64,000 nucleotides of DNA from Pseudomonas benzenivorans (GTDB taxonomy: Bacteria; Pseudomonadota; Gammaproteobacteria; Pseudomonadales; Pseudomonadaceae), in the NCBI RefSeq assembly GCF_024397895.1, contig NZ_CP073346.1, positions 3,906,001 through 3,970,000 on the forward strand, read 5' to 3'. This document shows, piece after piece, positions 38,421 through 48,885 of this stretch. A program made the translations under genes and the position numbers. Each line of letters begins with the position of its first letter. Within the stretch, counting starts at the first letter, position 1. The notes beneath the pieces are model-generated. The model ran no database searches. It worked only from the letters and a program-made list of their open reading frames with translations, and was not told the origin of the DNA.

Positions 38421-38743
38421 GTGATATCTCCTAACAAAAGTAATAGCAGCCCTGGAAAAGCCCAGGCCGGGACTGAGTGCAACGAGTACTAGGAGTCGGA
38501 CGATGTTTGGATCGAAATCTAGGCATCAAGTAGCGATTCGCGGTGACACATGCAGCACAGTGGGGTCACCATACCTGCTTTTCTCGTCGAGCGCGAATGC
38601 TCTGTGCGCCTTTTCACTAATTAATGGCTGCTGGCGACGAACGTAGCGCTCCCCTGGCACCGGTCGACAGCCTTTGAACCCAGTCGCCGGCCCCGGTAAG
38701 ATGCGCTCACTTTTTCACCATCAGCCCATTCAGGACGCCCGCC
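38421..38743. other. cold-shock gene leader and dcd promoter region
   Basis: 323 bases between divergent genes. The left part probably contains a long 5' leader of the cold-shock gene, as is common in this family, with the pairing stretch CCAGGCC/GGGCTTTTCC near 38455. The right part should contain the dcd promoter; a weak AGGACG lies before ATG 38744. No further gene is supported; frames reading through here are low quality. Confidence 0.4.
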
Positions 38744-39310
38744 ATGAGCATCAAATCGGACAAGTGGATTCGCCGCATGGCCCAAGAGCACGGCATGATC
38801 GAGCCCTTCGTCGAGCGCCAGGTGCGCAACGAAGGCGATGCGCGCCTGATCTCCTATGGGGTTTCCAGCTACGGCTACGACGTGCGCTGCGCGGATGAAT
38901 TCAAGGTGTTCACCAACATCAACTCGGCCACGGTCGACCCGAAGAACTTCGATGAGAAGAGCTTCGTCGATGTGAAGAGCGATGTGTGCATCATCCCGCC
39001 GAACTCCTTCGCTCTGGCCCGTACCGTCGAGTACTTCCGTATCCCGCGCAACGTGCTGACCATCTGCCTGGGCAAGAGCACCTACGCGCGCTGCGGCATC
39101 ATCGTCAACGTCACCCCGTTGGAACCGGAGTGGGAAGGCCACGTCACCCTGGAGTTCTCCAACACCACCACGCTGCCGGCGAAGATCTACGCCAACGAAG
39201 GCGTGGCGCAGATGCTGTTCCTCGAGTCCGATGAGGCCTGTGAAGTGTCCTACAAGGACCGCGGTGGCAAGTATCAGGGCCAGCAGGGCGTGACTTTACC
39301 CAAGGCCTGA
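38744..39310 (+). CDS. dcd: dCTP deaminase Dcd
   Basis: A 188-residue homotrimeric enzyme that deaminates dCTP to dUTP for thymidylate synthesis. Typical features are [57 protein letters not shown] (the catalytic glutamate follows, in [15 protein letters not shown]) and the C-terminal [11 protein letters not shown]. Full length for the family. It ends in a clear terminator, closing the housekeeping block before the pilus cluster. Confidence 0.97.
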   Translation: MSIKSDKWIRRMAQEHGMIEPFVERQVRNEGDARLISYGVSSYGYDVRCADEFKVFTNINSATVDPKNFDEKSFVDVKSDVCIIPPNSFALARTVEYFRIPRNVLTICLGKSTYARCGIIVNVTPLEPEWEGHVTLEFSNTTTLPAKIYANEGVAQMLFLESDEACEVSYKDRGGKYQGQQGVTLPKA

Positions 39311-39337
39311 AAGCGCCTTTCCCATCAGTTTAGAAGT

Positions 39338-39361
39338 AGCCGGGCCTATGCCCGGCTTTTT
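39338..39361 (+). terminator. Rho-independent terminator of dcd
   Basis: AGCCGGGC, four-base loop, GCCCGGCT plus a T-run, 27 bases after the dcd stop. Confidence 0.9.
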
Positions 39362-39606
39362 CATGAGCAATCGCTTCTTGCGCCGAACTCGTCGATACCC
39401 CACCACGGCCCGGGCCGGCAAGGGCTGGGTTCCGGTCGAATGCATAGTCTGCTCAACCCCATCATTAAAAGCCGACTATACCTAGTGGGTGCCCTGCGCA
39501 TGCTTGGATCAGGTAGCAAGGCTCGCCTGGTCGCAGCGAAAAAGAAGAGTGAGCAACGCCTGAGCACAGATACGAATTACAGTTGTATTCGGGGGATCTT
39601 GCTGGG

Positions 39607-41472
39607 ATGCCGAAGAAATCGCGCTGGAGCTGGAGGCAAGAACGCTTGGGGCTGGCCGCTGCTGGAGCTGCCGTTGTGGCCACGGCTCTGGTGCTGGTGC
39701 TGCTGGTTCAGCATTTACTTCAGCAGGAAAGGCAACAGGTTCGTGAGCAGGGGTTGAGCCTGATCCGGACCTTGTCCGCAATGCCTGCCGACAAGCTGAT
39801 ACCCGAATCCGCTCGCTGGGGCGTGCTGACGGCGATCCACCACAGCCTGAAGAACAGTCATTTCGCCTACATTTCCCTGAATGCCGCCGATGGCCAGGTG
39901 CTTGCTGAAGAAGCAGCACCTGGGGTCGCCCCGGAGCGGGTCAAGGTGAGCTCGGAGCCCGCTTCCTGGCACGGTCGGCGGGACGTGACCCTGGTCGACG
40001 ATAGTCGCCCGATGACCGAGTTCTATGCGCCCGTTCTGGCACAAGGGGAGTTTAAGGCATTGATCCGGATTGCCTTTTTCACGCCCCAGATCAGTACCTT
40101 GTTTCCGCGACTGCCGTTCTTTGCCGCATTGGCCGCGCTGATCCTGCTTCCGGCGGGGATATTGCTGATGCTGATTCGGCGTCAGCTGGCGCCGCTGTCC
40201 CAGTTGAACTGCCAGATGGAGTTGCTGCTCAACCGCGAAACGGTCGACAGCCAACCACTGGCCATGGAGGCTAGCGGCGAGCTGCTGGTGTTTGCGCAGA
40301 ACTTCAATCGCTATGTCGGCCAGATGCAACAGCAGCTGGATGAGCAGGAAAAGGCCCAGCAGCAGCTAGTGCTCGGCAGCCAGATGAGCAATTTCAGGCA
40401 CGCGCGCGTTCAGAGCATTCTGCACAGCATTCCCGAGGCCCTGCTGGTGCTGGATCAGGCCGGGCGCATCAGTTTTAGCAACGATAAGGTGCAGGGCTGT
40501 TTTGAGCTCGATGCGCCGGTAATGGAGGGCCAGACGCTGCGTGAGTGGTGTCCGTATCAGGAGGTCATCACCTTTCTGAGCCCAGCGCACGCGCGTTACG
40601 CTTCCGGCATCCCGCCCAGTTCGCTGGTGTTCAAGGTCAGCGACAGTGCGACCCGGACAATGGAACTCAGCCGTTTTCCGCTGGTGTCGCCCTGCGACAA
40701 GGAAACTATCTTTGGCACTCTGGTGGTGGGGCGCGACGTTTCCGAATTGTGGATGGCCAAGCACGACCGCAGCGAGTTCATTGCCCAAGTGGCCCATGAG
40801 CTGAAGGCACCGTTGAACGCACTATCGCTCTACAGCGAGGCCATGCTGGGCGAGGAGGGGCAGTCGGCAGATTTTCGCATTGAGGCCTGCAACGTCATTA
40901 ATGATGAAGTGCTGCGGCTGTCGCAGTTGATCAATAACCTGTTGAACCTGAGCAAGCTGGAAGGCGGCGGCCTCAAAGCCGAGCGTCAGCGGGTCCGTCT
41001 GCACGACTTGCTGGAAGACACCTTCCAACAAGTCGCCAGTGCCAGCCCGGGCCAGTCGCAGCTGCAGTTCGAGCTGGATATCCCCCAGGAGCTGAGCGCC
41101 TTGTCCGCCGACAAGGAGCTGCTGCGCATCGCCATCAGCAACTTGCTGAGCAACGCGGTCAAGTACAACCGGCCCGGCGGTCGGGTCAAGCTCAGTGCCG
41201 AGGAGACGGAGACGGCCATCAGCATCTCGGTCGAGGACACTGGGCTGGGCATCAGCGAAGCTGACCAGGCGCGCATCTTCGATAAGTTCTTTCGCTCATC
41301 CAGCTCGGCGGTGCAGCAGCGCAGCGGGCACGGCCTGGGCCTCTCAGTGGTCAAGGAAATCGTCGCCCTGCACCACGGCGTGCTTGAGCAGCAAAGCCAG
41401 CTTGGTCAGGGGACGAGGTTCACTCTCTTGTTTCTGAAGTCGACCGGGGTGGTAAAGGAGATGGTCTCGTGA
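39607..41472 (+). CDS. membrane sensor histidine kinase of the pilus cluster
   Basis: A 621-residue kinase. Helix 1 (about 14-37) and helix 2 (about 168-190) enclose a periplasmic sensor of about 130 residues. They are followed by a linker, a PAS-like domain (about 270-380, VQSILHSIPEALLVLDQAG), HisKA with the phosphorylatable H397 (FIAQVAHELKAPLNAL), and an ATPase domain (N box ISNLLSNAVKYN, G1 DTGLGIS, G2 GHGLGLSVV). ATG 39607 is used; a TTG at 39583 is in frame. It overlaps the response regulator gene (GTGA), so they form a two-component pair at the head of the cluster. The signal is unknown. Confidence 0.88.
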   Translation: MPKKSRWSWRQERLGLAAAGAAVVATALVLVLLVQHLLQQERQQVREQGLSLIRTLSAMPADKLIPESARWGVLTAIHHSLKNSHFAYISLNAADGQVLAEEAAPGVAPERVKVSSEPASWHGRRDVTLVDDSRPMTEFYAPVLAQGEFKALIRIAFFTPQISTLFPRLPFFAALAALILLPAGILLMLIRRQLAPLSQLNCQMELLLNRETVDSQPLAMEASGELLVFAQNFNRYVGQMQQQLDEQEKAQQQLVLGSQMSNFRHARVQSILHSIPEALLVLDQAGRISFSNDKVQGCFELDAPVMEGQTLREWCPYQEVITFLSPAHARYASGIPPSSLVFKVSDSATRTMELSRFPLVSPCDKETIFGTLVVGRDVSELWMAKHDRSEFIAQVAHELKAPLNALSLYSEAMLGEEGQSADFRIEACNVINDEVLRLSQLINNLLNLSKLEGGGLKAERQRVRLHDLLEDTFQQVASASPGQSQLQFELDIPQELSALSADKELLRIAISNLLSNAVKYNRPGGRVKLSAEETETAISISVEDTGLGISEADQARIFDKFFRSSSSAVQQRSGHGLGLSVVKEIVALHHGVLEQQSQLGQGTRFTLLFLKSTGVVKEMVS

Positions 41473-41852
41473 GCGCGCAGATACTGCTGGTCGATGATGA
41501 GCCCCATGTCCTTCGACTGATGCGCCTCAAGCTGGAAGGTGCCGGCTACCGGGTGGATACGGCGGGCAATGGCAAGGAAGGGCTGCAGAAGCTCCAGCAG
41601 CAGCTGCCGGATGTGCTGATTACCGACATTCAGATGCCGGAAATGAATGGCGAACAGCTCTGTCAGGCCATAACTGAACACTGGCCCGATCGGCGCTTCC
41701 TGATTGTGTTGTTGACCTCAAGGACCGAAGTTGAGCACAGACGCTGGTCTTCGGGCATCGATAAGCTGTGGTTTATCGAAAAGCCGGTGAGCATGCGCAG
41801 ACTGCTTGATCGACTCGACGACTATATCCAGGTAACCCCGAGGCAGGTATGA
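41469..41852 (+). CDS. single-domain response regulator
   Basis: A 127-residue receiver with no output domain. The acidic pocket is D9-D10, the phospho-acceptor D53 lies in LITDIQMPEMNG, T83 is the switch residue and K105 the conserved lysine (FIEKPVS). It most likely works by binding a partner, such as the adjacent GGDEF-EAL protein or the STAS-bearing ATPase, rather than DNA (inference). The GTG start overlaps the kinase stop, and its own stop overlaps the next start (ATGA). Confidence 0.88.
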   Translation: MSAQILLVDDEPHVLRLMRLKLEGAGYRVDTAGNGKEGLQKLQQQLPDVLITDIQMPEMNGEQLCQAITEHWPDRRFLIVLLTSRTEVEHRRWSSGIDKLWFIEKPVSMRRLLDRLDDYIQVTPRQV

Positions 41853-43924
41853 ACAGTTCGATCAAGCTGATCGATTTTTCCCGCTATGACCGCTACGTCC
41901 GCGCGCAACTATCCGAGTTGCAGGCGTGGGTCCTGTCGGACGATGACGGCAGGCTGATCTACGCCACCTGCGCGGAGGAAAACGCCCAAGCCTTGATCTG
42001 CCAGGCCAGCATTCAGGATTGCGCCGGCGAAATCGTGATCAGCGCGCCCAATAACGCATTTCTCGGACGGCTTCACTATTGGCTCGAGCACCACAGCGAC
42101 GTTTCCAGGGCCGTGATGCAGATGGTTGCGGACTGCATCAGTAAAGAGCTGGCATTGCAGTGTGAGCTGGATGCCATGGCGGGGGAGCTGACCGAGCGCT
42201 ACGAAGAGCTGCATCTGATCTACGACACGGAGGACCAGTCTGCCAGTTACCAAGAGTGTCAGCAGGCGCTGGACCAGCTCGTGGGCAACTGCCTTGGTTA
42301 CCTGGAGGTGGACAGGGCCCTGCTTTGGTTGCCGGCGCAGAAGATCACGGTGCTGCACGACAAGCCGGATCTGCCATTCGAGCATTCACTGTCCATCGAG
42401 GGCACAGTCAAGCAGGCGATTTTACGCGCGGTTAAGCGGGATGAAGGCGCTGTCGTGATCAATCAGCTGGCCGAGCGGTCAGATCTGGGCCTGGACGAGA
42501 GACTCCCCTGCAAGCTACTGGCCGTGCCGGTGTCCGGCAGCAATGGCGCCTGCATCGGCGTGCTGGCGCTGCTCAATGGACTGGTGAAACGGGATTTCAG
42601 CAACAGCGACCGCAGTCTCATAGAAGCCATGGCGCGCAAGGTCAGCAAGCTGGTGCATGGCAGTTACGATGAACTGACCGGGCTGCTCAAGCGCAAGGGC
42701 TTCGAGTATTACCTGCGCCAGGCCATGGGCGGAACCCGCTATCAAGGGCTGAGCCACTCTGTGCTGTGTATCAATCTGGACAAGTTCAGCGTGGTCAATG
42801 ACACCCTGGGGGTAGAGGTGGGCGACCAGCTGCTGAAGGCAGTCACCGAGGTCTTTCAGCAGGAGATTCGCGACAGCGACACCTTGTCGCGGTTGGAAGG
42901 CGACAGCTTCGGCCTGTTGCTCACCAGTTGCCCCCTGGACCATGCGAATACCATTGCTGAGCGCATCCTGGGTGCGGTGCGACAGTTGCAGGTGGGGCAG
43001 TCGGACGCCGCACTGCAGGTGACCGCTCGAATCGGTTTGGGCTCGTTGGATGCCGACGCCCGCGGGGTCGAACAGCTGATGTCGGGCCTTGATGTTGCGC
43101 TCAAGGTGGCCAAGGAGCAGGGGGGGGATCGGGTTCGCCGCTCAGGGCCCGGGGATCTGGAGATGCAAAACTGGGCCAAGGCCATGCGATGGGTCGCCCG
43201 TATTCAGGGCGCGGTGCGCGACGACCGGTTCGAGTTGCTGCTCCAGCCCATCGTGGCCTTGCACGCGGATCTGGAAGGGGCGGCTCACGGCGAGTTCCTG
43301 CTGCGCTACCGGGGCAGCGATGGCGCCCTGGTGTCGCCCCAGCACTTTATGCCGTCAGCCGAGTACTACCACCTGATGCCCAGCGTCGACCGCTGGGTGG
43401 TTAAGCGCGCATTGGCACAGATCGCGGATTTCCGCATGCCGGGGTGCTGGTCGATCAACCTGTCCGGGCAGACGCTGGCCGATGAGGGATTCGATAAAGA
43501 ACTGATTCAAATGATCCGCGACAGCGGCGTCAGTCCGGATCGGCTGTGCTTCGAGGTGACGGAGACATCGGCCATTGGCAACCTGCTGCTGGCGCAGAAG
43601 CTGATCGCCAAGCTCCGCCAGATGGGCTGTCAGTTCGCTCTGGACGACTTCGGCACCGGCCTGTCCTCGTTCACCTATCTTCGGGAACTGGAGGTGGACT
43701 TCGTCAAGATAGACGGTTCCTTTGTGCGGCATATCGCCGAGGATCCCGTCGCCTTCACCATCGTCAAGGCCATTCATGACGTGGCCAAGCGCATGGGGCT
43801 CAAGACAATCGCCGAATGTGTCGAGAATGACAGCATCAGGGCAGGTCTGTGCCAGATTGGCGTCGATTACGCCCAGGGCTACTACTTCGGTCGCCCCGAA
43901 TCCATTGGTGACAGGCCTAGTTGA
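41849..43924 (+). CDS. GAF-like / degenerate GGDEF / EAL c-di-GMP phosphodiesterase
   Basis: A 691-residue cytoplasmic protein. An N-terminal sensor (1-120) is followed by a GAF-like domain (about 130-280). The GGDEF domain (about 285-440) has RLEGDSF in place of GGDEF, so it is probably not a cyclase. The EAL domain (about 450-690) has EFLLRY instead of EALLR but keeps the other catalytic residues: INLSG, CFEVTET, LDDFGTG, VKIDGSF, AECVE and AQGYYFGRP. A working phosphodiesterase, possibly tuned by GTP at the GGDEF domain, is likely. It overlaps the response regulator gene and precedes the ATPase gene by 16 bases. Confidence 0.88.
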   Translation: MNSSIKLIDFSRYDRYVRAQLSELQAWVLSDDDGRLIYATCAEENAQALICQASIQDCAGEIVISAPNNAFLGRLHYWLEHHSDVSRAVMQMVADCISKELALQCELDAMAGELTERYEELHLIYDTEDQSASYQECQQALDQLVGNCLGYLEVDRALLWLPAQKITVLHDKPDLPFEHSLSIEGTVKQAILRAVKRDEGAVVINQLAERSDLGLDERLPCKLLAVPVSGSNGACIGVLALLNGLVKRDFSNSDRSLIEAMARKVSKLVHGSYDELTGLLKRKGFEYYLRQAMGGTRYQGLSHSVLCINLDKFSVVNDTLGVEVGDQLLKAVTEVFQQEIRDSDTLSRLEGDSFGLLLTSCPLDHANTIAERILGAVRQLQVGQSDAALQVTARIGLGSLDADARGVEQLMSGLDVALKVAKEQGGDRVRRSGPGDLEMQNWAKAMRWVARIQGAVRDDRFELLLQPIVALHADLEGAAHGEFLLRYRGSDGALVSPQHFMPSAEYYHLMPSVDRWVVKRALAQIADFRMPGCWSINLSGQTLADEGFDKELIQMIRDSGVSPDRLCFEVTETSAIGNLLLAQKLIAKLRQMGCQFALDDFGTGLSSFTYLRELEVDFVKIDGSFVRHIAEDPVAFTIVKAIHDVAKRMGLKTIAECVENDSIRAGLCQIGVDYAQGYYFGRPESIGDRPS

Positions 43925-43940
43925 GTCGAGGACAGGGATT

Positions 43941-46058
<2,118 letters not shown>

Positions 46059-46080
46059 GCCAACGCACAGGAGTCAGGCA

Positions 46081-47199
46081 ATGCCGCTAACGGTTGATAC
46101 CGCACAGAAGGCCGCGCGTGCCCCGGCCAGCCCGCTGGCGGGCTTCGGTAAGCTGCTGCAGCCAAAGGCTGGCGCCCAGGAGCGCATTTTCTTTACCGAG
46201 CAGCTGGCGCTGCTGCTGGAAACCGGCACCAGCATGCATGTGGCGCTCAACACCATGGAGCAGCATGTCAGCAATCCGATGATGGCCAGTATCCTGCGCG
46301 ACCTGGCCCGCCAGGTTTCCGAGGGGCGCTCGCTGTCCCAGGCGCTAAGCACCCATCCGGCATTGTTCAGCACGACCTACGTCAACCTGGTCGCCGCCAG
46401 CGAGGAGGGCGGTTTCCTGTTGCCCGTGCTGGGCCGCCTGCTCGAACATGACGAAAAGCGCCAGCAGCTCAGGCGAACCCTGATTTCGGCCGCCTCCTAT
46501 CCGGTCTTCCTGATCCTGTTCTCGCTGGCGGTGGTGGTATTCGTGCTGGTAGCGGTGTTCCCCAAGTTCGAGGCCATGTTCAGCGCCATCAAGGACCAGC
46601 TGCCCTGGACCACCCAGGTGCTGATGCTGCTCAGCGACCTGGTGCGCCATCACTGGCCCTGGCTGGCGATCGCCGCCGGCCTGCTCGGCGCTGGGGCCTG
46701 GTACTTGGCGGCAACCCCCCGGGGACGGATGCACCTGGATCGGCTCAAGCTCTCGCTGCCGCTGATCAGCCGGGTCTATATTCAGATCTACATGGTCGAG
46801 TCGCTGCGGGTGCTGGGGATGTCCCTGGCCAACGGAGTGAGCGTGCGCGACGCCTTGGTCTCGGCCCGGGACGTGGTCAAGAATCAGCTGTTTCAAAACT
46901 TCATCTGCCAGCTCGAGGAACAGGTAAAAGAAGGCAAGGGCCTGGCCATGGGCTTTCGCCAATCGCCGCTGATTCCCGTGCTGGTGCAGCAGATGGTGGC
47001 CACCGGGGAGGAGACCGGCAATCTGCCCAAGGTGTTGGAGCGCCTGGCTGGTTTCTATGAGCGGGAGCTGAGCAAGCAGCTGGAGATGCTGTCGCGCCTG
47101 GCCGAGCCGTTGATGCTGGTGGTGATGGGGGCGGTGGTCGGGCTGCTGGTCAGTTCGCTGATCCTGCCGATCTTCAAACTCTCCCAGGTGGTGCATTGA
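46081..47199 (+). CDS. GspF/PilC-type inner-membrane platform protein
   Basis: A 372-residue polytopic protein with two T2SSF domains (about 45-165 and 245-365). The first has FFTEQLALLLETGTSMHVAL, the second MVESLRVLGMSLANGVSVRDAL, and LVQQMVATGEETGNLPKVLE precedes the last helix. It is the membrane platform that the assembly ATPase turns or pushes. AGGAGTCAGGCA lies before ATG 46081, 22 bases after the ATPase gene. Confidence 0.95.
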   Translation: MPLTVDTAQKAARAPASPLAGFGKLLQPKAGAQERIFFTEQLALLLETGTSMHVALNTMEQHVSNPMMASILRDLARQVSEGRSLSQALSTHPALFSTTYVNLVAASEEGGFLLPVLGRLLEHDEKRQQLRRTLISAASYPVFLILFSLAVVVFVLVAVFPKFEAMFSAIKDQLPWTTQVLMLLSDLVRHHWPWLAIAAGLLGAGAWYLAATPRGRMHLDRLKLSLPLISRVYIQIYMVESLRVLGMSLANGVSVRDALVSARDVVKNQLFQNFICQLEEQVKEGKGLAMGFRQSPLIPVLVQQMVATGEETGNLPKVLERLAGFYERELSKQLEMLSRLAEPLMLVVMGAVVGLLVSSLILPIFKLSQVVH

Positions 47200-47348
47200 G
47201 CGATTGAAGAGTGCTGGCGTTATGCCGCTCCGGTGACTAGCCTTCTAGAGGTTGAGGCGCCAAGGCGGATCCTACTCAGAACGTACGCGCAAGAATATTC
47301 GGCTGGACAGGCGAGTTGAAATAACAACGAAGTCGCGAGGTAAGGAAG
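47200..47348 (+). other. 149-base spacer before the major pilin gene
   Basis: The first large gap inside the pilus cluster. It ends with GTAAGGAAG as ribosome site for the major prepilin. Small inverted repeats (CCTTCTAGAGG near 47240) and an AT-rich stretch around 47290-47330 may mark an internal promoter or mRNA-processing site that raises pilin expression. No gene is seen. Confidence 0.4.
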
Positions 47349-47885
47349 ATGTGCCGGAAAAATCCCCAAGCTGTGCGTGGTTTTACCCTGGTGGAGTTGC
47401 TGATCGTGGTGATCATTCTCGCCGTCTTGGCGGCGATCGTGGTGCCACAGTTCGCGTCCTCCACGGAAGACGCCAAATCCGCCGCGGCCGACAGTTCCCT
47501 GGCCAATCTGCGCTCGACCATCGACCTGTACTACCAGCAGCATGGCAAGTATCCGGCCGCGGTGACCGCGGTACCGACCAAGGCGTGCAGTGGAACCGCC
47601 GGTACCGGCGCCCTCACTACCGAGGCGGCCTTCCTCGCCCAGCTGACCCTCTACAGCGATGCCGATGGGGGCACCTGCTCGGTGCTCGACGCCACCAACC
47701 ACAAGTTCGGGCCCTACCTGAAGAAGGCCACCATGCCGGCCGACCCCTTCATGAACGTCTCGACTGTGCAGGTGGTCTCCACCGGTGACCTGAACATGCT
47801 CGCCAGCGGTACCACCGGCGGCTGGAAGTACGACACCCTCACGGGCAAGGTCATCATCAACCACACCGATCACGACGACCGCTAA
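47349..47885 (+). CDS. major prepilin/pseudopilin (GspG/MshA-like)
   Basis: A 178-residue prepilin. A short basic leader MCRKNPQAVRG is followed by the cleavage site and FTLVELLIVVIILAVLAAI, with Glu5 of the mature protein. The long N-terminal helix continues to DLYYQQHGKYPA, as in GspG and MSHA-type pilins. Two cysteines (KACSG and GTCS) may form a disulphide loop. The 149-base spacer and position directly after the platform gene suggest it is the major subunit. Processing requires a prepilin peptidase not encoded here. Confidence 0.9.
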   Translation: MCRKNPQAVRGFTLVELLIVVIILAVLAAIVVPQFASSTEDAKSAAADSSLANLRSTIDLYYQQHGKYPAAVTAVPTKACSGTAGTGALTTEAAFLAQLTLYSDADGGTCSVLDATNHKFGPYLKKATMPADPFMNVSTVQVVSTGDLNMLASGTTGGWKYDTLTGKVIINHTDHDDR

Positions 47886-47899
47886 GGCGGTGACCGCCG

Positions 47900-48448
47900 A
47901 TGCGCGGCGTTGCAGCCGGCCGAGGGCTGAGCCTGGTCGAACTGCTGGCGGTCGTGGCGATCCTCGGCGGGCTGGCCCTGGTGGCGCTGCCCGGGCTCTC
48001 CGCCGGCGACCCTGAGAAGCTCGACCGGGCGGCGGCCGAAGTGGCCGCGGCCATCCGCTTCGCTCGGGCCGAGGCGCAGCGCACCGGCATCGAGCATGGC
48101 GTGGAACTCAACCCCGGCACCCAGCAGCTGCGGCTCTACCGGTTGGATACAGGTGGCGGGCCTACAGCGGTCTACGACGTGCGCCATCCGCTCGACAAAC
48201 GCTTCTACCAGCTGAGCTTCGGCAGCGCCCCTCTGCTGGGCGGCGTGCGCCTGCAGAGCGCGCAATTCCTCTACCAGGGCTCGGCCACGGCCCGTAGCCT
48301 GGTCGGCTTTATCGCCGGCGGCCAGCCGAGCCACAACGACGCCGGTACCCAGCGCCTGCTGAGCAGTGGCACGGCAGTGTTGAGCTACCGCGGGCGCCAG
48401 CGCACCTTGCTGGTGACGCCGCTGTCCGGCCGGGTGACGGTGCAATGA
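47900..48448 (+). CDS. GspH/FimT-like minor prepilin
   Basis: A 182-residue prepilin. Leader MRGVAAGRG, then LSLVELLAVVAILGGLALVA with Glu5. The helix continues through AAAEVAAAIRFARAEAQRTG, typical of GspH/FimT, and a beta-rich C-terminal domain follows. It lies 14 bases after the major pilin and overlaps the next gene by four (ATGA at 48445). Its role is priming or stabilising the pilus tip (from family knowledge). Confidence 0.87.
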   Translation: MRGVAAGRGLSLVELLAVVAILGGLALVALPGLSAGDPEKLDRAAAEVAAAIRFARAEAQRTGIEHGVELNPGTQQLRLYRLDTGGGPTAVYDVRHPLDKRFYQLSFGSAPLLGGVRLQSAQFLYQGSATARSLVGFIAGGQPSHNDAGTQRLLSSGTAVLSYRGRQRTLLVTPLSGRVTVQ

Positions 48449-48885
48449 GGCGCGCGCTGCACGGCAGGCAACGGGGCCTGAGCTATGTCGAGCTGCTGGT
48501 GGCCAGCGCCTTGATCGCCGCGACCCTGCTGCCCGCCTTGCAGGCCCTGCAGGGGGGCGCCCAGGGGGCGGCCCAGCATGCCCGCGACAGCCTCGACCGG
48601 CAGCTGCTGGTGGCCAAGCTCGAAGCGGTGCTGGCCAGGCCCTTTGCCGAGCTGGCGGCGGCGGCCACCGCTGCAGGCAGCCGCACGGTCGCCAGCAGCC
48701 TGTCCGACGCCGTGCCCAGCGGCGATGGCCGGACTCTCAGTCGCCAGGTGTTTCTGGGCTACTACGATGGCGACAACGCCGACGCCGACAACGACCCCTT
48801 CAGCGGCACCGACCCGGGGCTGCTCTGGGTGCGGGTCGTGATCGCCGGCAGCCGCCATGAACTCCAGAGCCTGACCCGTCAATGA
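48445..48885 (+). CDS. GspI/PilV-like minor prepilin
   Basis: A 146-residue prepilin. Leader MRRALHGRQRG, then LSYVELLVASALIAATLLPA with Glu5. Its small size and the position between the H- and J-like genes match GspI/PilV/MshD. The short C-terminal domain carries an acidic DGDNADADNDPFSGTDPG segment, a single calcium-loop-like stretch like those repeated in the next protein. Both ends overlap neighbours (ATGA). Confidence 0.85.
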   Translation: MRRALHGRQRGLSYVELLVASALIAATLLPALQALQGGAQGAAQHARDSLDRQLLVAKLEAVLARPFAELAAAATAAGSRTVASSLSDAVPSGDGRTLSRQVFLGYYDGDNADADNDPFSGTDPGLLWVRVVIAGSRHELQSLTRQ

